From NCBI RefSeq assembly GCF_003731635.1, contig NZ_RCUA01000053.1:84651-148650 (forward strand): a DNA stretch of 64,000 bases, read 5' to 3'. How positions within the stretch are numbered: position 1 is the stretch's first letter; each line of letters opens with the position of its first letter. This document shows, one piece after another, positions 10,002 to 17,581 of the stretch. The DNA comes from Marisediminitalea oceani. Lineage in GTDB: Bacteria > Pseudomonadota > Gammaproteobacteria > Enterobacterales > Alteromonadaceae. The position numbers were made by a program, and so were the translations under genes. The notes beneath the pieces were generated by a model. That model saw only the letters and a program-made list of their open reading frames with translations. It ran no database searches and had not been told where the DNA came from.

Positions 10002-10013
10002 ATTGGATCCAAT
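10002..10013. promoter_or_regulatory. VanR operator 3, at the vanA promoter
   Basis: ATTGGATCCAAT, 52 bases after operator 2 and 33 bases before the vanA start. It abuts TATACA at 10013-10018, a plausible -10, so bound VanR would block polymerase. Confidence 0.85.
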
Positions 10014-10045
10014 ATACAAGATTATTTGAAAAAGGAATGCTACTT

Positions 10046-11104
10046 ATGAGTCATTTTATTCGCAATGCTTGGTACGTCGCAGCCACCAGTGACGAGATTA
10101 ACGCAACCCAACCACTTGGCCGTACTGTATGCAATATTCAGATTGCTTTTTTCCGCGACAGCAAACAACAAATTCAGGCAGTTGAAGATTTTTGCCCTCA
10201 TCGTGGTGCCCCGTTATCACTGGGCTATGTAGAAGGAGACAACCTGGTTTGCGGTTATCATGGCCTGCAGATGGGCGCTGACGGTAAAACCCGCAGTATG
10301 CCCAGCCAACGGGTTGAAAACTTTCCTTGTATTAAGCCGGTACCGGTGGTTGAGCGCTATGGTTTTATCTGGGTGTGGCCGGGCGATAAAGACGCGGCGG
10401 ATGAAGGTTTAATCCCTGAACTCAACTGGGCATTGGATCCAAATTGGGCTTATGGTGGGGGTATTTACTACATAAAATGCGATTACCGCCTGATGATTGA
10501 TAACCTAATGGATCTGACCCACGAAACCTATGTGCATGCCAGCTCTATTGGCCAGAAAGAAATCGATGAAACCCCGGTAAAAACCACTATGGAAAATGGC
10601 CAGGTGGTCACCAGCCGGTTTATGGAAAATATCCTGCCGCCTCCATTCTGGCAAAATGGCCTCAGTGCCAACGGACTACCCACCGACCAACCCGTCGATC
10701 GCTGGCAGATCTGTCGGTTCGATTTACCCAGTCACGTTATGATTGAAGTAGGTGTGGCTCTGGCCGGTAAGGGCGGGTACGACGCACCCGCCGATCAGAA
10801 GGCTAACAGTGTCGTGGTTGACTTTATTACACCAGAGACCGACGGCACAATGTGGTATTTCTGGGGTATGGCAAGAAATTTCAAAGCGAATGATGACGCA
10901 TTAACCGCTACCATCCGGGAAGGCCAGGGTAAAATATTTGCTGAAGACCTTGAAATCCTTGAGCGTCAGCAACAAAACCTTGACCGTTTTCCTGACCGTC
11001 AGATCCTCAAACTCGATATTGATGCAGGAGGCGTGCAGGCTCGACGGTTGATTGAGCGGACCATGAAAAAAGAAAAATCTGCTGCAAGCAACGGAGAGTC
11101 ATAA
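10046..11104 (+). CDS. vanA: Vanillate O-demethylase oxygenase subunit VanA
   Basis: Rieske non-haem iron oxygenase that demethylates vanillate to protocatechuate with electrons from VanB. The Rieske cluster ligands are Cys50, His52 (CPHRG), Cys69 and His72 (CGYHG); the mononuclear iron site is DLTHETYVH with His159 and His164. Length 352 residues is normal. The ATG at 10046 has AAGGA 9 bases upstream; the ATG at 10037 lies inside that signal and is rejected. The coding sequence contains a VanR-operator-like palindrome at residues 130-133. Related Rieske O-demethylases (syringate, dicamba) are alternatives, but the VanR context favours vanillate. Confidence 0.9.
   Translation: MSHFIRNAWYVAATSDEINATQPLGRTVCNIQIAFFRDSKQQIQAVEDFCPHRGAPLSLGYVEGDNLVCGYHGLQMGADGKTRSMPSQRVENFPCIKPVPVVERYGFIWVWPGDKDAADEGLIPELNWALDPNWAYGGGIYYIKCDYRLMIDNLMDLTHETYVHASSIGQKEIDETPVKTTMENGQVVTSRFMENILPPPFWQNGLSANGLPTDQPVDRWQICRFDLPSHVMIEVGVALAGKGGYDAPADQKANSVVVDFITPETDGTMWYFWGMARNFKANDDALTATIREGQGKIFAEDLEILERQQQNLDRFPDRQILKLDIDAGGVQARRLIERTMKKEKSAASNGES
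10432..10443. promoter_or_regulatory. VanR-operator-like site inside vanA
   Basis: ATTGGATCCAAA contains the full ten-base core TTGGATCCAA of the three upstream operators and differs from the 12-mer only in the last base. It lies 387 bases into vanA, encoding Leu-Asp-Pro-Asn. Chance occurrence of a given ten-mer in this window is low (expected well below one). Function as an auxiliary operator is inference. Confidence 0.5.
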
Positions 11105-11105
11105 T

Positions 11106-12044
11106 ATGTTACAGGTTATTGTTTCGGGCAAAGAGAGTCTTACTCCTCGAGTCTGCAAGCTCACGCTGACCTCAAGCACCGGTGAGCCGCTGCCAGATTG
11201 GGCACCCGGCGCCCATATCGATGTATTTTTGCCAGGAGATATGATTCGCCAGTATTCTCTGTGTGGTGCACTCGATGCCCAGCATTATCAGATTGCCGTG
11301 CAATTGGAAGAACAGGGTAAAGGCGGCTCCCGCTATATTCATGAGTCACTGCAATGCGGTGCGGAACTGACCATCAGTGAACCGCGTAATCACTTTCCAC
11401 TGACGGAAGGAGAAAACCCCTGCCTGTTTCTGGCTGCGGGTATCGGGATCACGCCGTTTATCCCCATGATTGAAGCGTGCCTGGCTGGCAACAGACCATT
11501 TAGCCTGTACTATGCTGTCGCCAACGGGTCTGATAATTTGCTCAGTGACCAATACACTTTGCTGGCAAACGTTCATGTTCACGATAAAGCGACTCAGGGG
11601 GTCCGCCTGAATATTGATGCGCTGCTCAAAGCAGCCCCGGCCGACAGCGATATTTTTGTTTGCGGCCCGAATGGTTTTATTAACGACTTTCTTAGTCTGT
11701 CGGCCCGGCAAGGTATCGACTCTGCACGATTACATCGTGAATTCTTTACCGCAGAGCCCATTGATCATTCCAATGACGGCAGCTTTGAACTGGAAATTGC
11801 CAGCACCGGGCAGATAGTTAGTGTTGCTAAGGATGAGTCCATGTTGGAAGCACTCGAAGACAACGGCTTCTTTGTGCCTGTCTCTTGTGAAGAAGGGGTT
11901 TGTGGCACCTGTATCACCCCGCTACTCGGTGGCGAGGCCGATCACAAAGACGTGTTTCTGAACGATAAGGAAAAGGCACAAATGGACCGGGTTGCCGTGT
12001 GCTGCTCCCGGGCTAAAACGCCGCGCCTCATTCTGGATCTCTAA
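11106..12044 (+). CDS. vanB: Vanillate O-demethylase reductase subunit VanB
   Basis: A 312-residue class IA oxygenase reductase that passes electrons from NAD(P)H through flavin and a [2Fe-2S] centre to VanA. Visible in order: flavin-binding beta barrel with RQYSLCG, nucleotide-binding fold beginning at LFLAAGIGITPF, and a C-terminal plant-type ferredoxin domain with CEEGVCGTC plus a distal Cys (VAVCCSRA). It starts one base after the vanA stop with GGAG upstream, so the two are co-translated. Its stop overlaps the stop of the convergent AraC gene. Confidence 0.92.
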   Translation: MLQVIVSGKESLTPRVCKLTLTSSTGEPLPDWAPGAHIDVFLPGDMIRQYSLCGALDAQHYQIAVQLEEQGKGGSRYIHESLQCGAELTISEPRNHFPLTEGENPCLFLAAGIGITPFIPMIEACLAGNRPFSLYYAVANGSDNLLSDQYTLLANVHVHDKATQGVRLNIDALLKAAPADSDIFVCGPNGFINDFLSLSARQGIDSARLHREFFTAEPIDHSNDGSFELEIASTGQIVSVAKDESMLEALEDNGFFVPVSCEEGVCGTCITPLLGGEADHKDVFLNDKEKAQMDRVAVCCSRAKTPRLILDL

Positions 12045-12907
12045 CCCTGACTCTGGCGACGATAGGCTGCGGGGCTTAGCTCCGTATGCCGCTTAAAGAA
12101 CTTATTGAAATAACCCGGTTCGTTAAATCCCAGTCGCTCTGCAATGCCGGCTACCGCCGTATCGCTGAAAATCAGATAACGTTTTGCCTCGCTGATGAGT
12201 ACATTATGGATCATCGCCAGCGCATTAGACTGAAAATACTGTTGGCATATTTGGTTGAGATGGGCCTGGCTTACACCAATTTTTGCGGCATACCAGGCCA
12301 CTTTGTGCTGAGTAGTGAAATGCAGGCGGATAAGGTGTTGAAACTGTCTTAGTTTGCGTTCCGGTTTACTCAGACTCCCTTCTTCAGTGCGGGCAGGTTG
12401 CATACGGTGCATTAAAATGAGCAATTGCTGCAATAAGGCCTGAAGCATGCTCCCCTGATGCATCGAGGAGGCATTGGCTTCCTGCTGTATTGCGCCGCAA
12501 ATGGCCTGTAACGGACAAAGATAGATATCTTTAACGGCCAGCACAAAGGCACCAGCCAGCGCTTCGACTGATTCTCCGATATTTTGCTCTACCTGACGCA
12601 GCATGGGCGAAGCTACTGATAATACCGTGCCCTGAGAATGCGACTGCCAGTCAAAACCATGCATTACGCCATCCGGAATATACAACAATGCCGGCGCCGT
12701 AATCCGGTGATGTTCGTCATCAAACTGTACATCCACACCGCCCTCAGTGAGCACAAAGATTTGCGTGATGTGCTGGTGACGATGGGGATGAATTTTCCAT
12801 TCGTGTTGCTCGCTACGCTGCGTAAGCGGCTCACAATATAAAAAGGTCTGATGCCAGAAGCTGCCTTTTTCCCCGTAAAGATCAACAAACTCCAGATTAC
12901 CCAACAT
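12041..12907 (-). CDS. AraC/XylS-family regulator, PobR-like
   Basis: A 288-residue protein with an N-terminal cupin-like sensing domain (HPHRHQHITQIFVLTEGGVDV, IPDGVMHGFDW) and a C-terminal double helix-turn-helix (KIGVSQAHLNQICQQYF and the AraC signature AERLGFNEPGYFNKFFKRHTELSPAAYRR). This layout resembles PobR, the 4-hydroxybenzoate-responsive activator. It is divergent from ligA across a 103-base AT-rich gap, so it most likely activates ligAB in response to protocatechuate or a related acid; that is inferred from position. Its stop codon overlaps that of vanB by 3 bases. No strong ribosome site precedes the ATG. Confidence 0.8.
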   Translation of the reverse strand: MLGNLEFVDLYGEKGSFWHQTFLYCEPLTQRSEQHEWKIHPHRHQHITQIFVLTEGGVDVQFDDEHHRITAPALLYIPDGVMHGFDWQSHSQGTVLSVASPMLRQVEQNIGESVEALAGAFVLAVKDIYLCPLQAICGAIQQEANASSMHQGSMLQALLQQLLILMHRMQPARTEEGSLSKPERKLRQFQHLIRLHFTTQHKVAWYAAKIGVSQAHLNQICQQYFQSNALAMIHNVLISEAKRYLIFSDTAVAGIAERLGFNEPGYFNKFFKRHTELSPAAYRRQSQG

Positions 12908-13010
12908 TTTTATTACAATCTACAAAATTAACCATAAAATAACTAATTTAACCCTTATAAAGCCAGAATATCTACATAAAATACAATTATCAACTTAATC
13001 AGGGGCTCAT

Positions 13011-13412
13011 ATGAACTGGCAAAAACAGGACTACGATGACATTCCCGGCACTTACGTGTTCGATGGTCAGCGGGCGCATCCCGCTTATGCAATCAACAAA
13101 TTGCTGTATACCTTTAACGATGAAGCCTGTCGGGCAGAATTTGACGCCGACCCGGCGGCCTATTGCGACAAAATGGGCGTCACCGGCGAATACAAAGAAG
13201 CCGTACTGACGCAGGATTTTCTGGGCCTGTTGCGCCTGGGTGCCAATATCTATTTCCTGGCCAAAATGTGTATTCCCCGAGGCGTGTCGGTGCAGGACGC
13301 CGGCGCCGCCTTTCAGGGCATTAGTACCGAAGAATTCCAGCAACGTCTGCTCGATAAAGGCAACGGGCTGAGTGACATACTGGCGAAACGAGGAGACTAC
13401 TGGAATGGCTAA
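13011..13412 (+). CDS. ligA: Protocatechuate 4,5-dioxygenase alpha subunit LigA
   Basis: The 133-residue small subunit of the extradiol dioxygenase that opens protocatechuate between C4 and C5. Typical LigA features are the N-terminal DIPGTYVFDG, NKLLYTFND and LLRLGANIYFLAKM stretches and the normal length. AGGGG lies just upstream of the ATG. It overlaps ligB by 8 bases (ATGGCTAA), implying coupled translation of the two subunits. Confidence 0.93.
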   Translation: MNWQKQDYDDIPGTYVFDGQRAHPAYAINKLLYTFNDEACRAEFDADPAAYCDKMGVTGEYKEAVLTQDFLGLLRLGANIYFLAKMCIPRGVSVQDAGAAFQGISTEEFQQRLLDKGNGLSDILAKRGDYWNG

Positions 13413-14244
13413 AATTATTGGCGGGATCACCAGCTCACACATTCCCGCGGTGGGCAATGCAATTTCACAGGGGCTCACTCAGGAGCCTTACTGGAAACGT
13501 TTTTTCGACGGCTATGAACCAGCCAAAGACTGGTTAAAAGAAGTTAAGCCTGATTTGGTTATCGTGGTTTATAACGACCATGGCCTCAATTTCTTTTTAG
13601 ATAAGATGCCAACCTTTGCCTTAGGTTGTGCCGACATCTACGAGAACGCCGACGAAGGTTGGGGATTAAAACCAACGGCACCGTTTACCGGCGATGCGAA
13701 ACTGTCCTGGCATATCGCGCAATCACTGGTTGAACAGGAATTTGACATTTGTACCTGCCAGGAAATGAAAGTCGATCACGGTTTTGTTAATCCTATCCGG
13801 GCGTTGTTCGGCGATCACGTAGACTGGCCGGTAAAAGCCATTCCGCTGGCAGTGAATACGGTACAGCATCCGGTGCCCTCGGCAGCACGATGTTTAAAGT
13901 TGGGCCGGGCGCTGGGCAAAGCCCTTGAGTCTTATCCGGAAGATACCCGGGTAGTTATTCTGGGTACTGGCGGCATGTCCCATCAGTTACAGGGCGAGCG
14001 TGCCGGGATTATCGACGTTGAATTCGATTTGGAATGCATGGATAAGATTGCCACTGAGCCTGAGTGGATGACTCAGTTCAGTAATGCCGAAATAATTCGC
14101 CGTGCTGGCAGTGAAGGAATCGAAACCATTATGTGGCTGGTGATGCGCGGTGCGCTGAAAGACGACGCTGCGGTGTTGCACAAACATTACCATGCGCCTA
14201 TTTCCAATACTGGTGCCGGCGTACTAGTGCTGGATAATCAGTAA
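13405..14244 (+). CDS. ligB: Protocatechuate 4,5-dioxygenase beta subunit LigB
   Basis: The catalytic subunit, 279 residues. By comparison with Sphingobium LigB (His12, His61, Glu242 as iron ligands, His195 as catalytic base) the corresponding residues are His12 (TSSHIPAVG), His59 (YNDHGLNFF), Glu240 (SEGIETIM) and His193 (GTGGMSHQL), so the site is complete. The product is 4-carboxy-2-hydroxymuconate semialdehyde. The ATG at 13405 has GAGGAG upstream and matches the family N-terminus. The later pathway genes (ligC, I, J, K) are not in the window. LigAB enzymes can also cleave gallate or 3-O-methylgallate. Confidence 0.93.
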   Translation: MAKIIGGITSSHIPAVGNAISQGLTQEPYWKRFFDGYEPAKDWLKEVKPDLVIVVYNDHGLNFFLDKMPTFALGCADIYENADEGWGLKPTAPFTGDAKLSWHIAQSLVEQEFDICTCQEMKVDHGFVNPIRALFGDHVDWPVKAIPLAVNTVQHPVPSAARCLKLGRALGKALESYPEDTRVVILGTGGMSHQLQGERAGIIDVEFDLECMDKIATEPEWMTQFSNAEIIRRAGSEGIETIMWLVMRGALKDDAAVLHKHYHAPISNTGAGVLVLDNQ

Positions 14245-14245
14245 T

Positions 14246-14295
14246 CGGGTGCCCCGTCACTGGCCGTGCAACTGTTGGCGGCCGGTGACACCCGG
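14246..14295. terminator. Hairpin between convergent ligB and crbR
   Basis: GTCACTGGCC pairs with GGCCGGTGAC (one G-T pair), extended by CGGGT/ACCCG on the outside. There is no clear T-run, so a bidirectional terminator is only probable. Confidence 0.45.
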
Positions 14296-14297
14296 CT

Positions 14298-14975
14298 TCA
14301 TTCTTCCATGTTCATCATTTGTTTAAACAACACCCCTGCCTGAGTGCGGTTGATCACCTCAAGCTTACGCAACACAGCCGACGCATGCTGCTTAACCGTG
14401 GATTCAGAAATTTCCAGCTCATAGGCAATTTGTTTGTTTAACAACCCATCGGCCATCATCCGCAGTACCTTAAACTGATGGGGCGTTAATTGCGCCAGTT
14501 TATCTGCAAACGCTTTATCCTGCTGATTCTCCAGCGCTTCAATGGCTTCGTTGATGTTCTCCGGTAGCCATTGCTCGCCATCGAGCACATGGTTAACCGC
14601 TTCGGCAATTTCAGCCAGCGGGGTGGACTTCGGAATATAGCCACTGGCGCCTAAATCAATAGCCTTGCGAATTAATACCGGGTCTTCTTCTGCCGACACT
14701 ATAACCACCAGCACGCCCGGAAACTGAGTGCGCAGTGTAGTTAAACCGGTAAGGCCTTCGTTGCCTGGCATATTTAAGTCGAGAAACACCAACTCCAGTG
14801 AGTCATCGGCCTCTATTGCGCTGTAAGCTTCAGAAAATGATGCCACTTCGGTGATGTTGTCACCCACGATATCCACCATCGCCTGACGCATGGCAGCGCG
14901 AAATAAGGGATGGTCATCAGCAATTAAAATACGCGTATCCAAAACTTCTACCTGACTCAACATAGCGTTATTCAT
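14298..14975 (-). CDS. crbR: CrbR-like LuxR-family response regulator
   Basis: A 225-residue NarL/LuxR-type regulator: receiver domain (residues 13-135, phospho-acceptor Asp66 in VFLDLNMPG, Lys in SGYIPKST) and a C-terminal LuxR helix-turn-helix (about 160-222, LTPHQFKVLRMMADGLLNKQIAYELEISESTVKQH in two parts). The HTH wording and size match CrbR, the partner of CrbS-type kinases that activates acs. The only fitting kinase here is the hybrid at 5703-9080, now separated by the van/lig genes. Pairing is inferred from family and proximity. Confidence 0.8.
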   Translation of the reverse strand: MNNAMLSQVEVLDTRILIADDHPLFRAAMRQAMVDIVGDNITEVASFSEAYSAIEADDSLELVFLDLNMPGNEGLTGLTTLRTQFPGVLVVIVSAEEDPVLIRKAIDLGASGYIPKSTPLAEIAEAVNHVLDGEQWLPENINEAIEALENQQDKAFADKLAQLTPHQFKVLRMMADGLLNKQIAYELEISESTVKQHASAVLRKLEVINRTQAGVLFKQMMNMEE

Positions 14976-15004
14976 AAAGTATACCGCAGAATCATAATGT
15001 TAAG

Positions 15005-15031
15005 AACAAAACGGCCAGCAAAAGCTGGCCG
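15005..15031 (-). terminator. Rho-independent terminator of the TonB receptor gene
   Basis: CGGCCAGC-tttt-GCTGGCCG on the minus strand, followed by TTTTGTT, 34 bases past the receptor stop codon. Confidence 0.85.
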
Positions 15032-15064
15032 GTTCCATATTTTTGTTAATCGGGCTCTGCCAGA

Positions 15065-17368
15065 TTAGAAGCGATACCCAACCGTTAACTGGATAGTCAT
15101 CGGGTCACCGTAGTAGCCGATAAGCGTTGTATCGCCCCCTGTACCAGGACCATAGCTACCGTCTTCGTTACGTTCAACGTAATCATAGCCGCCCACCAGA
15201 TATTCTTCATCGGTGAGGTTTTTCGCATGAATACCGCCGTACCAGTCACCTTCAATGCTTTCCCAGTTCACGCTGACATTCACCATACCGTAAGCATCCT
15301 GAGCGATCAGGTCGCTGGTTTCAAACAGCAGGTAGTCATCACGGTAGTAATAGTTAGCGTTAAAGTTGAAATAACCGACACTGGTATCCAGCGCATAATT
15401 AGCGGCCAGGTTAAGTGTGTTCTCCGGCGTGCTGGCCAACCCAATCAGTGGTGGAACCGCATTGTTTTCTTTGATCTCAAAATCGATATAACCGTAAGCG
15501 GCCGATAACGTCAGGTTATCTGTCGCAACGTACGTCAGCTCCACTTCAGCACCTTTTGCGGCCGTCGCTGATGCATTACGTAAACGCTGCTGCAGGTCTG
15601 CCCCACTATCTCCGCCTGGCTCAATACCAATGTACTGGCGATCGCTGTGGTCATAGGCAAACAAGGTAACGTTGGCACGGAAGTTATCCGTTACGTCACT
15701 CTTCATACCCACTTCGAATGAATCGACCACTTCTGGTCTTACACCCGGTTCATTAGTTGTTGCACGTGGGTTAAAGGTACCCGACTTGAACCCCTGCGAG
15801 TAGCTGGCGAAGAACATGGTGTCTCTGGACATTTGATATTCCACACCTACACGCGGTGTAAAGCGCGACCAGCTATCAGAAGCTGGAGCATCCAGCACGC
15901 CATCACCGTCTGAGTCTGAACCCAGTACCTGTGGAACCAGTTCCCCCTCCGGACGAACATATCCAGGGATCCAATCTGATTCTGTGTAAACGTTGGCAAA
16001 TACCAGACCGTTATAAACCGTGGCCTGCTTTTCCTCATCGGTATAACGGGCACCAACAGACACCGACAGCTTATCGGTGATGTCGTAGTTTAACTGACCA
16101 TATACCGCAACACTTTCACTGTTGTTACAACCAGACACTTCACGGGTCAGGCCAGGTACACCAAACGCTGCACGGCCAAGGAAGCCGAATACCGCATCAA
16201 ACTGACCACAGGACTCACCGTCGTAGTAGTACAGACCGCTTACCAGGGTAAAGTTGTCACCCAGGTAGTTGGCTTGTAATTCATGGGTATCGTTTTCATC
16301 TTCAAAAATGGCCGACATATCTAAAATGTCCAGCGCGGTATTATCGAAATCAATGTTGGTTGGTGAATAACTTTCACGATGTGAACCAATGTATTTCAGT
16401 TCCAGATTGTCTGACACATCATAACGCATCAACCAGCTGTAGCCCTCAAGCTCTACTTTATTCCAGGTCGGCAGACTGGTGTAGGAATCATAAACTGAAT
16501 CCGGTACCGGCGCATCGGTTAAGATACTGGGCAACAGGCGATAACCCCCTTTGGAGTTTGAAGAGTCTTCGGTTTTATCCCAGCCCAGACGGAAAAATAA
16601 ATCGTCAGTAATATGCGCTTCCAGAGTTAACCGTGCAGCCCACAGATCTTTGTTGTAGTTTTCACGGTCCTGACCTTCCAGCGCGCTTTGCAGGAATTCA
16701 CCATAGCCATCACGATTCAGATTGGCATAACCAAAGCCCAGATAAACCTTATCTTCCACAAGTGGATACTGACCGGTCACTTTTACGTCTTTACGTCCAT
16801 AGTTACCAACTGTCCCTTCGATATTGAAGGTGGGGTCACCCACCATATCTTTGGTAACATATTTTACCGCACCACCGATGGTGTTTTTACCATACAGAGT
16901 GCCCTGTGGCCCACGCAAAACTTCAATACGCTGTACGTCAAGTAAGTCAAGCACCGCACCCTGAGGACGGGCAACATAAACGTCGTCAATATAAATACCA
17001 ACGCCTGGCTCAAAACCCCACAGCGGATCCTGCTGGCCCAGACCACGGATAAAGGCGGTCAATGTGGAGTTGGTACCACGGCTGGTTTGCAGCGTGGTGT
17101 TAGGCGAGAATTGTTGCACTTCTGTTAAAACACTGATCCCTTTATTACCAAGTTCAACAGCGCCCAGCGAGGTGATAGCAACCGGAACTTCCTGCAGGCT
17201 CTCAACCGTTTTACGCGCCGTAACTTCGATTTTCTCCAGTTTACCTTTTTCGATTCCGTCTTCAGCATCCTGTGCAAAAGCGGCTTGTGATCCTAAGCAG
17301 GCCAGCGTTACCGCCGTAGCGCAGAGTGTACGGCTAAAATTTATTTTATTACCGAATGTGTGTTTCAT
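15065..17368 (-). CDS. TonB-dependent outer-membrane receptor, substrate unknown
   Basis: A 767-residue outer-membrane importer. Residues 1 to about 32 are a signal peptide ending QAAFA. The plug follows (VTARKTVESLQEVPVAITSL; IYIDDVYVARPQGAVLDL; RIEVLRGPQGTLYGKN with GGAVKYVT), then a 22-strand barrel ending in the aromatic terminus LTVGYRF. It belongs to the large class of CirA/FecA-like receptors that in Alteromonadales import many organic substrates. It diverges from the 3-hydroxybutyrate operon and shares its upstream region, so uptake of hydroxybutyrate oligomers or a related ligand is plausible but unproven. AAGGGA precedes the start. Confidence 0.92.
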   Translation of the reverse strand: MKHTFGNKINFSRTLCATAVTLACLGSQAAFAQDAEDGIEKGKLEKIEVTARKTVESLQEVPVAITSLGAVELGNKGISVLTEVQQFSPNTTLQTSRGTNSTLTAFIRGLGQQDPLWGFEPGVGIYIDDVYVARPQGAVLDLLDVQRIEVLRGPQGTLYGKNTIGGAVKYVTKDMVGDPTFNIEGTVGNYGRKDVKVTGQYPLVEDKVYLGFGYANLNRDGYGEFLQSALEGQDRENYNKDLWAARLTLEAHITDDLFFRLGWDKTEDSSNSKGGYRLLPSILTDAPVPDSVYDSYTSLPTWNKVELEGYSWLMRYDVSDNLELKYIGSHRESYSPTNIDFDNTALDILDMSAIFEDENDTHELQANYLGDNFTLVSGLYYYDGESCGQFDAVFGFLGRAAFGVPGLTREVSGCNNSESVAVYGQLNYDITDKLSVSVGARYTDEEKQATVYNGLVFANVYTESDWIPGYVRPEGELVPQVLGSDSDGDGVLDAPASDSWSRFTPRVGVEYQMSRDTMFFASYSQGFKSGTFNPRATTNEPGVRPEVVDSFEVGMKSDVTDNFRANVTLFAYDHSDRQYIGIEPGGDSGADLQQRLRNASATAAKGAEVELTYVATDNLTLSAAYGYIDFEIKENNAVPPLIGLASTPENTLNLAANYALDTSVGYFNFNANYYYRDDYLLFETSDLIAQDAYGMVNVSVNWESIEGDWYGGIHAKNLTDEEYLVGGYDYVERNEDGSYGPGTGGDTTLIGYYGDPMTIQLTVGYRF

Positions 17369-17444
17369 AGGGTGTCCCTTGTTTTAGTAAATCAAAAAAT
17401 CGTTCTGAAGAACGCGGTCGAGTTAACTGTAGAGATTTTTAACA

Positions 17445-17495
17445 ATTTCGTAACTAGTACCATCGTACTATTTCGTAACTAGTACCATCGTACTA
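17445..17495. promoter_or_regulatory. Two tandem perfect dyads, candidate operator for receptor and hydroxybutyrate operon
   Basis: A 25-base unit is repeated exactly twice (17445-17469 and 17470-17494). Each copy holds the 16-bp dyad TAGTACCATCGTACTA (17455-17470 and 17480-17495), six-base arms with a four-base spacer. It sits between the divergent TonB receptor and GntP permease genes, 77 and 86 bases from their starts. I do not recognise the motif; its regulator is not obvious in the window. Confidence 0.7.
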
Positions 17496-17581
17496 TGGGC
17501 AGATTTGTTAATGCGAGCCACACTTTGCAGCACTGATGAAGAGTCTGCGGTCACAGATTTCAATCAAAGGAAAGTAACATT

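Noticed and set aside
9087..14244. van/lig cassette as a transposon
   Set aside because: No transposase, terminal inverted repeats or target duplications were seen at its borders; transfer is possible but not shown by structure.
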